Notes: generated by a model not told the origin, from the letters alone. Positions 46,167 to 56,536 are shown, counted from the stretch's first letter. The stretch: 64,000 nucleotides of DNA from Rhinopithecus roxellana (GCF_007565055.1 NC_044549.1:69530882-69594881), one strand, 5' to 3'. Numbers and translations are program-made.

Positions 46167-46261
46167 CATTTATAGATGATGAAATTGATGAAAAAAGGTA
46201 AATGATACACTTCAGGCAAATCATTTACCTTTTTTTGGTCAGTTTCATCATCTATAAAATG
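46167..46261. repeat. Large quasi-palindrome (about 40-bp arms, 13-nt loop)
   Basis: Left arm 46167-46206 begins CATTTATAGATGATGAAATT and ends AAAAAAGGTAAATGAT. Right arm 46220-46261 begins ATCATTTACCTTTTTTTGG and ends ATCATCTATAAAATG. The loop is ACACTTCAGGCAA. The arms pair almost fully, with a few mismatches and small size differences. The right arm plus downstream bases (to about 46310) reads as a MIR core (GGCAAATCATTTACC...CATCTATAAAATG), so the left arm is either an inverted partner MIR or a copied segment. Confidence 0.9.
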
Positions 46262-46315
46262 TAAGAGTTGGATAAGTTCCCATTCGGCCTTAGCATTCTA
46301 TGTATAAAGCAAACG
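46205..46315 (+). mobile_element. MIR SINE fragment
   Basis: CAGGCAAATCATTTACCTTT, GTCAGTTTCATCATCTATAA, AATGTAAGAGTTGGATAAG follow the MIR core (GGGCAAGTTACTTAACC...TCAGTTTCCTCATCTGTAAAATG). Only the central part remains. Confidence 0.6.
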
Positions 46316-47212
46316 TAGATGAAGCTCAACTTTCTAAAATAGTAGATTATCCTAGCTAATATTAACTCTTGCATAAAATACACAGAAGTGTTCTGTTCGT
46401 TAATTGTCCTTAAATATCTATCATTCATAAACTTGAAGTCATAATCACTACTTTATGATGCCAATTTACTGATATAAATTTTGAAAGTATCTCTTCTTTA
46501 TTTTAATAATTAAGATAATTAATGTTAAAATTAACAAGTGGTTGTTTTATAGCTATAATATATAATTGTTCTACAATTTTAGTATTCCAATTCTGTCTGA
46601 AAAATTGTATGAAGTTATAGAGTCTCTATTTCCATTGCATTTTTGGAAAGACACAACATAAATAATATTCCCAGAGGAATATTGCATTTCTCACATCTCT
46701 GATAAGATTGATAAGAAATCTGGTAGTACACTTGGTAAGAAACAGAATGGTAGAAGGAAAAAAATCAATGATGCGTCCAGAAGACAGCACTTTTCTAGGA
46801 AACACTATGCTATTTTCAAACGTGTCACCAAATCGGTACAAGTTATTGTCAGAAACCGTCTATCTTTATAACAAGTGGCAATATAAAAGGAACCTGTTAG
46901 TGTTCTAGTTTGAAGATAACCAAGGTGAGAGAATTCAAGGTGGAGGTTACATGAAGGACAACCTGTATCAGAAGTAAACAAAATGTCTCAGAAGGATGCT
47001 CTGATTCACTGTAATCTTTCTTGATAAGCACATAGAATACTGGATTCATCACTCAGTTTTCTCTCTAGTTAGAATATTTATGTTAATGTAGTGTGCTGTG
47101 CTCCCCCAAGGATACAGAGAACAAAATTAGATAATTAAGCAAGAACGAAATGCTAAAGAAACTGAAATAATATGACTACCCACACTTTTCAGCTCAAAAT
47201 ATTTCTGGTGTT
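46316..47212. other. Unique sequence flanking the L1 insertion
   Basis: AT-rich, no recognisable gene or repeat. The last bases form the left target-site duplication of the L1. Confidence 0.4.
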
Positions 47213-47238
47213 AAGATTAGAATGACCGAGGGACGGAG

Positions 47239-47249
47239 CAAGATGGCCG
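47239..47249 (+). promoter_or_regulatory. YY1 site of the L1 promoter
   Basis: CAAGATGGCCG sits about 12 bp inside the element's first base. YY1 at this site sets accurate transcription start in L1. The core is intact here, whereas the older L1 has AAGATAGCTGAATAG at the equivalent place. Confidence 0.85.
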
Positions 47250-47626
47250 AATAGGAACAGCTCCAGTCTCCAACTCCCAGCGCGAGCGAAACAGAAGACC
47301 GGTGATTTCTGCATTTTCAACTGAGGTACTGGGGTCATCTCACTAGGGAGTGCCGGACAATCGGTGCTGGTCAGCTGCTGCAGCCTGACCAGCGAGAGCT
47401 GAAGCAGGGCGAGGCATCGCCTCACCTGGAAGCGCAAGGGGGAAGGGGATCCGTTTTCCTAGCCAGGGGAACTGAGACACACAACACCTGGAAAATCGGG
47501 TAACTCCCACCCCAATACTGCGCTGTAAGCATACAGGCACACCAGGAGAATATATCCCACACCTGGCCGGGAAGGTCCCACGCCCACGAAGCCTCCCTCA
47601 CTGCTAACACAGCAGTCTGCCGCGAT

Positions 47627-47671
47627 CTATCCGCAAGGCAGCAGCCAGGCTGGGGGAGGGGCGCCAGCCAT
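47627..47671 (-). pseudogene. Truncated L1 ORF0
   Basis: Antisense to the L1 5' UTR, the ATG at 47669-47671 lies about 442-444 bp from the L1 start, where ORF0 begins in L1HS (around 452). It reads MAGAPPPAWLLPCG and then a TAG at 47627-47629. The first eight residues agree with the ORF0 N-terminus; the normal product is about 70 residues. A piece of the later ORF0 part, VGVTRFSRC, survives in a different minus frame (within 47343-47540), so frame has also been lost. No functional product is expected. Confidence 0.7.
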
Positions 47672-48261
47672 TGCTGAGGCTTAAGTAGGTAAACAAAGCC
47701 GCTGGGAAGCTTGAACTGGGTGGAGCTCACAGCAGCTCAAGGAAGCCTGCCTGTCTGTGTAGTCTCCACCTCTGGGGACAGCGCACAGCTGAAGACCAAC
47801 AGGGGAAGTAGCGGGAGCCGGTGCAGACGCGAACGACTCTGTCTGACAGCTTTGGGGAGAGCCGTGGATCTCCCAACGCGGAGGTTGAGATCTGAGAACG
47901 GACAGACTGCCTGCTCAAGTGTGTCCCTGACCCCTGAGTAGCCTAGCTGGGAGAAATCCCCCACTAGGGGCAGTCTGACACCCCACACCTCACAGGGTGG
48001 AGTACACCCCTGAGAGGAAACTTCCAAAGGAAGAATCAGACAGGTACACTCGCTGTTCAGCAATATTCTATCTTCGGCAACCTCTGCTGCTGATACCCAG
48101 GCAAACAGGGTCTGGAGTGGACCTCAAGCAATCTCCAACAGACCAACAGACAGTCCTTCTGACTGTCAGAAGGAAAACTATCAAACAGGAAGGACACCTA
48201 TACCAAAACCCCATCAGTACGTCACCACCATCAAAGACCAGAGACAGATAAAACCACAAAG

Positions 48262-49274
48262 ATGGGGAAGAAGCAGGGCAGAAAAGCTGGAAATTCAAAA
48301 AATAAGAGCGCATCTCCCCGTACAAAGGAGCGCAGCCCATCGCCAGCAATGGATCAAAGCTGGTCAGAGAATGACTTGGACGAGAGGAGAGAAGAAGGCT
48401 TCAGTCCATCAAACTTCTCAGAGCTAAAGGAGGAATTACGTACCCAGCGCAAAGAAACTAAAAATCTTGAAAAAAGAGTGGAAGAATTGACAGCTAGACT
48501 AATGCAGAGAAGATCATAAACGAAATGACAGAGATGAAAACCATGACACGAGAAATACGTGACAAATGCACAAGCTTCAGTAACCGACTCGATCAACTGG
48601 AAGAAAGAGTATCAGCGATTGAAGATCAAATGAATGAAATGAAGCGAGAAGAGAAACCAAAAGAAAAAAGAAGAAAAAGAAATGAGCAAAGCCTGCAAGA
48701 AGTATGGGATTACGTAAAAAGACCAAATCTACGTCTGATTGGGGTGCCTGAAAGTGAGGGGGAAAATGGAAACAAGTGGGAAAACACTCTTCAGGATATC
48801 ATCCAGGAGAACTTCCCCAATCTAGTAGGGCAGGCCAACATTCAAATTCAGGAAATACAGAGAACACCACAAAGATACACCTCCAGAAGAGCAACTCCAA
48901 GACACATAATTGCCAGATTCACCAAAGTTGAAATGAAGGAAAAAATCTTAAGGGCAGCCAGAGAGAAAGGTCGGGTTACCCACAAAGGGAAGCCCATCAG
49001 ACTAACAGCAGATCTCTCGGCAGAAACTCTACAAGCCAGAAGAGAGTGGGGGCCAATATTCAACGTTCTTAAAGAAAAGAATTTTAAACCCAGAATTTCA
49101 TATCCAGCCAAACTAAGTTTCATAAGTGAAGGAGAAATAAAATCCTTTACAGATAAGCAAATGCTTAGAGATTTTGTCACCACCAGGCCTGCCTTACAAG
49201 AGACCCTGAAGGAAGCCCTAAACATGGAAAGGAACAACCGGTACCAGCCATCGCAAAAACATGCCAAAATGTAA
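48262..49274 (+). pseudogene. L1 ORF1p pseudogene, one frameshift
   Basis: ORF1p is the RNA-binding trimer that packages L1 RNA with ORF2p. The ATG at 48262 opens MGKKQGRKAGNSKNKSASP, the usual N-terminus. This frame stops at 48517-48519 after the early coiled coil (NLEKRVEELTARLMQ). The rest continues in another frame from about 48500: EIRDKCTSFSNRLDQLEERV (coiled coil), PNLRLIGVPESEGENGNKWE (RRM), RHIIARFTKVEMKEKILRAA and SYPAKLSFISEGEIKSF (CTD), ending QPSQKHAKM. Total 1013 nt against 1017 for the 338-residue protein, so a small deletion near 48500-48510 is the only disabling lesion. The first ATG of the second frame is 48525, giving 249 residues. Confidence 0.95.
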
Positions 49275-49337
49275 AGACCATCGAGGCTAGGAAGAAACTG
49301 CATCAACTAACGAGCAAAATAACCAGTTAATATCATA

Positions 49338-52300
49338 ATGGCAGGATCAAGTTCACACATAACAATATTAACCTTAAATGTTAATGGACTAAATGCTCCA
49401 ATTAAAAGACACAGACTGGCAAACTGGATAAAGAGTCAAGACCCATCAGTCTGCTGTATTCAGGAGACCCATCTCACATGCAGAGACATACATAGGCTCA
49501 AAATAAAGGGATGGAGGAAGATCTACCAAGCAAATGGAGAACAAAAAAAAGCAGGGGTTGCAATCCTAGTCTCTGATAAAACAGACTTTAAACCATCAAA
49601 GATCAAAAGAGACAAAAAAGGCCATTACATAATGGTAAAGGGATCAATTCAACAGGAAGAGCTAACTCTCCTAAATATATATGCACCCAATACAGGAGCA
49701 CCCAGATTCATAAAGCAAGTCCTTAGAGACTTACAAAGAGACTTAGACTCCCATACAATAATAATGGGAGACTTCAACACTCCGCTGTCAACATTAGACA
49801 GATCAACGAGACAGAAAGTTAACAAGGATATCCAGGAATTGAACTCATCTCTGCACCAAGCAGACCTAATAGACATCTATAGAACTCTCCACCCCAAATC
49901 AACAGAATATACATTCTTCTCAGCACCACATCGCACTTACTCCAAAATTGACCACATAATTGGAAGTAAAGCACTCCTCAGCAAATGTAAAAGAACACAA
50001 ATTATAACAAACTGTCTCTCAGACCACAGTGCAATCAAACTAGAACTCAGGACTAAGAAACTCAATCAAAACCGCTCAACTACATGGAAACTGAACAACC
50101 TGCTCCTGAATGACTACTGGGTACAGAACGAAATGAAAGCGGAAATAAAGATGTTCTTTGAAACCAATGAGAACAAAGATACAACATACCAGAATCTCTG
50201 GGACACATTTAAAGCAGTGTGTAGAGGGAAATTTATAGCACTAAATGCCCACAAGAGAAAGCAGGAAAGATCTAAAATTGACACTCTAACATCACAATTA
50301 AAAGAACTAGAGAGGAAAGAGCAATCACATTCAAAAGCTAGCAGAAGGCAAGAAATAACTAAGATCAGAGCTGAACTGAAGGAGATAGAGACACAAAAAA
50401 CCCTCCAAAAAATCAATGAATCCAGGAGTTGGTTTTTTGAAAAGTTCAACAAAATTGACAGACCGCTAGCAAGGCTAATAAAGAAGAAAAGAGAGAGGAA
50501 TCAAATAGATGCAATAAAAAATGATAAAGGGGATATCACCACTGACCCCACAGAAATACAAACTACCATCAGAGAATACTATAAACGCCTCTACGCAAAT
50601 CAACTAGAAAATCTAGAAGAAATGGATAATTTCCTGGACACTTACACTCTCCCAAGGCTAAACCAGGAAGAAGTTGAATCCCTGAATAGACCAATAGCAG
50701 GCTCTGAAATTGAGGCAACAATTAATAGCCTACCCACCAAAAAAAGTCCAGGACCAGATGGATTCACAGCTGAATTCTACCAGAGGTATAAGGAGGAGCT
50801 GGTACCATTCCTTCTGAAACTATTCCAATCAATAGAAAAAGAGGGAATCCTCCCTAACTCATTTTATGAGGCCAACATCATCCTGATACCAAAGCCTGGC
50901 AGAGACACAACAAAAAAAGAGAATTTTAGACCAATATCCCTGATGAACATTGATGCAAAAATTCTCAATAAAATACTGGCAAACCGGATTCAGCAGCACA
51001 TCAAAAAGCTTATCCACCATGATCAAGTGGGCTTCATCCCTGGGATGCAAGGCTGGTTCAACATTCGCAAATCAATAAACGTAATCCAGCATATAAACAG
51101 AACCAAAGACAAGAACCACATGATTGTCTCAATAGATGCAGAAAAGGCTTTTGACAAAATTCAACAGCCCTTCATGCTAAAAACGCTCAATAAATTCGGT
51201 ATTGATGGAACGTACCTCAAAATAATAAGAGCTATTTATGACAAACCCACAGCTAATATCATACTGAATGGGCAAAAACTGGAAAAATTCCCTTTGAAAA
51301 CTGGCACAAGACAGGGATGCCCTCTCTCACCACTCCTATTCAACATAGTGTTGGAAGTTCTGGCTAGGGCAATCAGGCAAGAGAAAGAAATCAAGGGTAT
51401 CCAGTTAGGAAAAGAAGAAGTCAAATTGTCCCTGTTTGCAGATGACATGATTGTATATTTAGAAAACCCCATCGTCTCAGCCCAAAATCTCCTTAAGCTG
51501 ATAAGCAACTTCAGCAAAGTCTCAGGATACAAAATTAATGTGCAAAATCACAAGCATTCTTATACACCAGTAACAGACAAGCAGAGAGCCAAATCAGGAA
51601 TGAACTTCCATTCACAATTGCTTCAAAGAGAATAAAATACCTAGGAATCCAGCTTACAAGGGATGTAAAGGACCTCTTCAAGGAGAACTACAAACCACTG
51701 CTCAGTGAAATCAAAGAGGACACAAACAAATGGAAGAACATACCATGCTCATGGATAGGAAGAATCAATATCGTGAAAATGGCCATACTGCCCAAGGTTA
51801 TTTATAGATTCAATGCCATCCCCATCAAGCTACCAATGAGTTTCTTCACAGAATTGGAAAAAACTGCTTTAAAGTTCATATGGAACCAAAAAAGAGCCCG
51901 CATTGCCAAGACAATCCTAAGTCAAAAGGACAAAGCTGGAGGCGTCACGCTGCCTGACTTCAAACTATACTACAAGGCTACAGTAACCAAAACAGCATGG
52001 TACTGGTACCAAAACAGAGATATAGACCAATGGAACAGAACAGAGTCCTCAGAAATAATACCGCACATCTACAGCCATCTGATCTTTGACAAACCTGAGA
52101 GAAACAAGAAATGGGGAAAGGATTCCCTATTTAATAAATGGTGCTGGGAAAATTGGCTAGCCATAAGTAGAAAGCTGAAACTGGATCCTTTCCTTACCCT
52201 TTATACGAAGATTAATTCAAGATGGATTAGAGACTTAAATGTTAGACCTAATACCATAAAAACCCTAGAAGAAAATCTAGGTAGTACCATTCAGGACATA

Positions 52301-53164
52301 GGCATGGGCAAGGACTTCATGTCTAAAACACCAAAAGCAACGGCAGCAAAAGCCAAAATTGACAAATGGGATCTAATTAAACTAAAGAGCTTTTGCACAG
52401 CAAAAGAAACTACCATCAGAGTGAACAGGCAACCTACAGAATGGGAGAAAATTTTTGCAACCTACTCATCTGACAAAGGGCTAATATCCAGAATCTACAA
52501 AGAACTCAAACAAATATATGAGAAAAAAACAAACAACCCCATCAAAAATTAGGGAAAGGATATGAACAGACATTTCTCAAAAGAAGATATTCATACAGCC
52601 AACAGACACATGAAAAAATGCTCATCATCACTCGCCATCAGAGAAATGCAAATCAAAACCACAATGAGATACCATCTCACACCAGTTAGAATGGCAATCA
52701 TTAAGAAGTCAGGAAACAACAGGTGTTGGAGAGGATGTGGAGAAATAGGAACACTTTTACACTGTTGGTGGGACTGTAAACTAGTTCAACCACTATGGAA
52801 AACAGTATGGCTATTCCTCAAGGATCTAGAACTAGATGTACCATATGACCCAGCCATCCCACTACTGGGTATATACCCAAAGGATTATAAATTATTCTAC
52901 TACAAAGACACGTGTACACGTATGTTTATTGCGGCACTATTCACAATAGCAAAGACTTGGAATCAACCCAAATGTCCATCTGTGACAGACTGGATTAAGA
53001 AAATGTGGCACATATACACCATGGAATACTATGCAGCCATAAAAAAGGATGAGTTTGCATCCTTTGTAGGGACATGGATGCAGCTGGAAACCATCATTCT
53101 TAGCAAACTATCACAAGAACAGAAAACCAAACACCGCATGTTCTCACTCATAGGTGGGAACTGA
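49338..53164 (+). pseudogene. L1 ORF2p pseudogene, one frameshift and one nonsense codon
   Basis: ORF2p nicks target DNA and reverse-transcribes L1 and Alu RNA. The ATG at 49338 follows a 63-bp spacer after ORF1. The apurinic-type endonuclease (residues 1-239) keeps N14, E43, D145, N147, D205 and H230. The RT (about 500-770) has SPGPDGFTAEFYQ, FRPISLMN and FADD at residues 700-703, at canonical numbering. At about codon 737 (51543-51547) one A is missing from an A run, so the first frame ends at 51635 after 765 codons. The correct frame continues without stops from 51548 to a TAG at 52550-52552, about codon 1072, replacing a tryptophan codon. It then runs to 53164 through the C-terminal Cys motif (CWRGCGEIGTLLHCWWDC). 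The span is 3827 nt, one less than the canonical 3828. Confidence 0.97.
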
Positions 53165-53214
53165 ACAATGAGATCACTTGGACTCGGGAAGGGGAACATC
53201 ACACACTGGGGCCT

Positions 53215-53250
53215 ATCATGGGGAGGAGGGAGGGGGGAGGAGGGAGGGAT
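53215..53250 (+). promoter_or_regulatory. G-rich tract of the L1 3' UTR (G-quadruplex candidate)
   Basis: Runs of three to six G separated by A or AGGA, beginning CATGGGGAGGAGGGAGGGGG and continuing to GGGAGGG. This polypurine tract is conserved in L1PA 3' UTRs and can fold as a quadruplex. Confidence 0.75.
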
Positions 53251-53389
53251 TGCATTGGGAGTTATACATGATATAAATGATGAATTGATGGGTGCTGACG
53301 AGTTGATGGGTGCAGCACACCAACATGGCATAAGTATACATATGTAACAAACCTGCACGTTATGCACATGTACCCTAGAACTTAAAGTA

Positions 53390-53424
53390 TAATAAAAAAA
53401 CAAACAAACAAACAAACAAACAAA
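53390..53424 (+). repeat. (AAAC)n L1 tail
   Basis: The tail after AATAAA reads AAAAAAACAAACAAACAAAC and continues for a total of about eight AAAC units before the right TSD. The poly(A) tail has been converted to a tetranucleotide microsatellite. Confidence 0.93.
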
Positions 53425-53496
53425 AAGATTAGAATGACCTACAAAAGATTCCCATAGAATAAAAAATTTATAACTTAAAATATCTGTGGCAAATAT

Positions 53497-53575
53497 CCAG
53501 ATAAGGAAAGTGCCTTGCTCAAGGTCAAGGCTACTTAGTAACAGGAATAGAACCTGTTACTAGTAACAGGCACTG
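53497..53575 (-). mobile_element. MIR scrap with a perfect 18-bp palindrome
   Basis: AAGTGCCTTGCTCAAGGTCA resembles the inverted MIR core. It is followed by AGTAACAGG (53536-53544), CCTGTTACT (53552-53560) and AGTAACAGG (53561-53569). The last two join into a perfect 18-bp palindrome. Confidence 0.5.
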
Positions 53576-53740
53576 CTTAGTAGTTTTGACCTCCAAGTAG
53601 TCAGTGGGCATCGACAAATAGACAAAAGAGATACATCTAGTTTTCAGGTACTCAAGAGACTTTCTTCATATTATTATATATGGGTTAGCAAGGTCACATC
53701 ACAAACCTTCATAATAAACAAGAGATTGACATATATAAAT

Positions 53741-53833
53741 GTGTGTGTATATTTGTGTGTGTATATATATGTATGTTAACAAATATATATGTTAACAAAT
53801 ATATATACATACACAAACACACACACACACACC
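53741..53833. repeat. Self-complementary (GT)/(TA)/(CA) microsatellite
   Basis: GT repeats (53741-53760) pass through TA repeats, two direct copies of GTTAACAAATATATAT, and then TA and CA repeats (to 53833). The GT side is complementary to the CA side, so the block can fold on itself. Confidence 0.88.
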
Positions 53834-54830
53834 ATTATACATAGTAACATGTTTCCCAATTCACTCCCAGTCTGTGCTCTTCCTCCAACTATAAACTTAG
53901 CAAACCACAATCCATAAAAAGCTGAGTAGGGGCCATTATCAAGGGAGGCAAAAGAGATGAGATTTGATATCTCTTTTCAAGATCTAAGCATCTTGACTTG
54001 TAGAGGATTGACTTTGTTTGCTATAGCACACTATCCAGTTAGGACTGAAAAATATTCCCAGAAGAATCCTAGGTAATTCTAACTTCTCTAGGTCAGATTT
54101 ATCACTGAGACTCATTACATGGTTTTCACAATGCCCAAAGACATCATTACAGATAACCTCCAAATTACATAAATCCTACATAGCAAAGAGAGGGGAGATG
54201 AAGAATCCCAGCTGTAACTGAATTATTAAATCCTAATCACAAAAGGAGACTATAAAGACTGTTTTATAACAGAAAGGTCTGTAGGAAACTATGCTACTGA
54301 CTTAAAAAATATTAAGATATCACCAAGATACAAGAGCATATTGAGGGGAACGAGGAGGAAACAGAAACCTACCAAAGCAGGCTTGGAATGTCGGCCCAGT
54401 CAGACCACTGGATCTTAGGCTAGTTGCCCAGTAGAGCTCAACTCCATGCTTTTTGAATATTCCCTTTTACATCCACCCAACAGAATTCATTTTCTCACTC
54501 TTAATCTAGTGCTCCTGACATTTTACTTTGCTCCTTTCCTCTCATCCTTTCAAGATTAATATTAGTCAAAGTTATACTGTTCTACTAAAAATTTTTAAAA
54601 TGCAAATAATTAGGTGGAAAATATGTAATTAAGAATACTTTTCCTTGAATTTTCCTGATAATTGCTTCAATAATTTCCTTCACAAAAAACATGGGCTTCA
54701 TCTTAGTAAAATTAAATCTTGTTATTAAATCACATACTGTAACCCAGAGTACAGTGGACTATCTAAAATTCAATCTGAATCTTCCAACCTTTTTGGCAAA
54801 TGATATCATCACAATTCAAACTAGTATAAG
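53834..54830. other. Unique sequence, no gene seen
   Basis: AT-rich; no recognised repeat family or exon. Confidence 0.4.
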
Positions 54831-54831
54831 C

Positions 54832-54870
54832 AAAATGAGGTAAAATAATACCTCAAAATGAGGTAAAATA
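54832..54870. repeat. 16-bp direct repeat, 7-bp spacer
   Basis: AAAATGAGGTAAAATA at 54832-54847 and again at 54855-54870, separated by ATACCTC. Confidence 0.92.
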
Positions 54871-55400
54871 GTGGTGCAAGTAGCTAGAACATCCATGGGT
54901 ATGTCTGGTTATAGCCACAGACAGATCCAGGGCACCAGCAAGATTATCAGGACACAGCATTTTTCCATTGCATGGCTCTGCCACCACAGTAATTATCGGG
55001 ATGGCTCTATCTCTAGTGTGGCAAATACAAGCAACAGAAACTCCCCACTTAAATTCTCCCAGCTTAGCAACCCTAACGAAGAGAAAGAACCTCTTTCCAA
55101 AGCTCCAGCAAAATATGGCAGGACTTATGCTCACTGACCATAACATGATTTGGGTCATACACCCACCCCTGACAAAGCATGTGAGTATTCTCTTTGGGCA
55201 AGCCTGGGTTTCAGACCTTGTGATTAGAAGGTGGACTCAAGGCCGTCCGAATTATATATACTAATTGGAAGGGAGGAATAGTTTCCTCTTGCACAAAAAC
55301 CTGGTTCTCTTACCAGAAAAAGAGAGAATGGATCTGGTCACAAGGACAAGAAGCAGAAGGTTCACTACCAGAACACATACTCTAGAAAATACAAAAGTAC
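54871..55400. mobile_element. Unassigned medium-reiteration repeat (second copy)
   Basis: TTTTTCCATTGCATGGCTCT, CTCCCAGCTTAGCAACCCTA, AGCTCCAGCAAAATATGGCA, GGGTCATACACCCACCCCTG and TTCTCTTACCAGAAAAAGAG follow the same order as the split copy at 21330-21995. The protein-like frames on both strands here (about 100 codons) are by-products of the low stop density and have no domain. Confidence 0.5.
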
Positions 55401-56222
55401 CTCATGAAAGCATATATTGCCATGGAATATTCCCAAAAATAGTATTTTACAACGATGTCAACATATAGTTGATCAGTATGGATGAACCATATAATATAAC
55501 TCTTGGTGCTTTACAAAGACATCTTCTGAAAGAGTATGAACTTTATATGCCAACTTGAAAATTATAAAATGTTATTGCCTTTATAATGGTAGGCCAAGAA
55601 ACTAGGCAATCAGAAAAAAAATTCAAATATTACTTCATAATTATAAAACTTTTTAATTAAAAAAATCCTTCAAAATTAATATAATCATTTATATATTTGG
55701 CCATTCTTTTAAAAAAATGAACAGGCTTATATGGTTTCAGTGCTCCATTTAAATGACATCTATAGTTATTTTTAATTGCTATTTACCAGAATCTTGATCT
55801 CCTTGTAAAATCTGTTACTATAGTAATCTCAGCAAATAATTAGCTCCTCAGGGAAAATCCAACTCTTCATAACTTCTAGTTGAAACAAAAAATAGCCTTT
55901 AGCTCTTCTTCCCAAATAATGATACATTTATTACTTATACATTGCTGCCCACTACATTTGTAAAATAAAACTGAAATTTTTTCTTAGAAATGCTTTCAGA
56001 CATTGTATCCACCTTTTCAAGATAAAGATTTAAAAAATTATTTTAACTGTTAACAGGTTTAGAAAAATTAATATACCATGGAATCTACAGCCTTGCAAAT
56101 TATTTTAAAGTGATTATTTTCTGTTCCTTGTTTTCTATTCTTTTTTCTCCCATTTCACAATCCCCTGTGGCTAGAAACAGACAACAGATTAAGTACAATG
56201 AACATTCTTTCTGCTTACTAGG
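55401..56222. other. AT-rich unique sequence
   Basis: No recognised gene or repeat. Confidence 0.4.
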
Positions 56223-56232
56223 GACAAGTGAC

Positions 56233-56536
56233 TTTTTTTTTTTTTTTTTTTGAGATGGAGTCTCGCTCTGTCACCCAAGCTGGAGTGCAGTGGTACAATC
56301 TTGGCTCACTGCAATCTCTGCCTCCTGGGTTCAAGCGATTCTCCTGCCTCAGCCTCCCTAGTAGCTGAGATTACAGGCATGCACCATCACACTAATTTTT
56401 GTATTTTTAGTAGAGACGGAATTTCACCATGTTGGCCAGACAGAGGCTGGTCTTGAACTCCTGACCTCAAGAGATCCAACCACCTATGGCCTCCCTAAGT
56501 GCTGGGATTACAGGTGTGAGCCACTGTGCCCAGCCT
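56233..56536 (-). mobile_element. Alu SINE with 10-bp TSD
   Basis: Inverted dimeric Alu with an 18-T tail. Flanks GACAAGTGAC (56223-56232) and GATAAGTGAC (56537-56546) differ at one base. It has lost a few bases in the 'cggctaattttt' region and contains a small local insertion (GACAGAGGCTGG) in the left monomer. Confidence 0.95.

Larger units (their letters stand above)
47228..53424 (+). mobile_element. Full-length L1PA LINE-1 with perfect 15-bp TSD
   Basis: 6197 bp including the tail. The flanks AAGATTAGAATGACC are identical at 47213-47227 and 53425-53439, and the site GTGTT|AAGATT fits the L1 endonuclease preference (TT/AAAA type). Layout: 5' UTR 47228-48261 with YY1 site and antisense ORF0, ORF1 48262-49274, 63-bp spacer, ORF2 49338-53164, 3' UTR 53165-53389 with a G-rich tract, then AATAAA and an (AAAC)n tail. 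The 1034-bp 5' UTR is about 128 bp longer than in L1HS, suggesting L1PA4-L1PA6 rather than younger. One frameshift in ORF1 plus one frameshift and one nonsense codon in ORF2 leave it incompetent alone. Confidence 0.97.

Noticed and set aside
47422..47730. 102-codon minus-strand frame in the L1 5' UTR as candidate ORF0
   Set aside because: It is a different minus-strand frame from ORF0. The ORF0 ATG at 47669-47671 reads MAGAPPP in another frame and stops after 14 codons.
48848..49306. 152-codon minus-strand frame opposite L1 ORF1
   Set aside because: A shadow of the ORF1 coding strand; no homology of its own.
54853..55158. 100-codon minus-strand and 98-codon plus-strand overlapping frames
   Set aside because: Both lie in an old interspersed repeat with overlapping frames on both strands; no domain.
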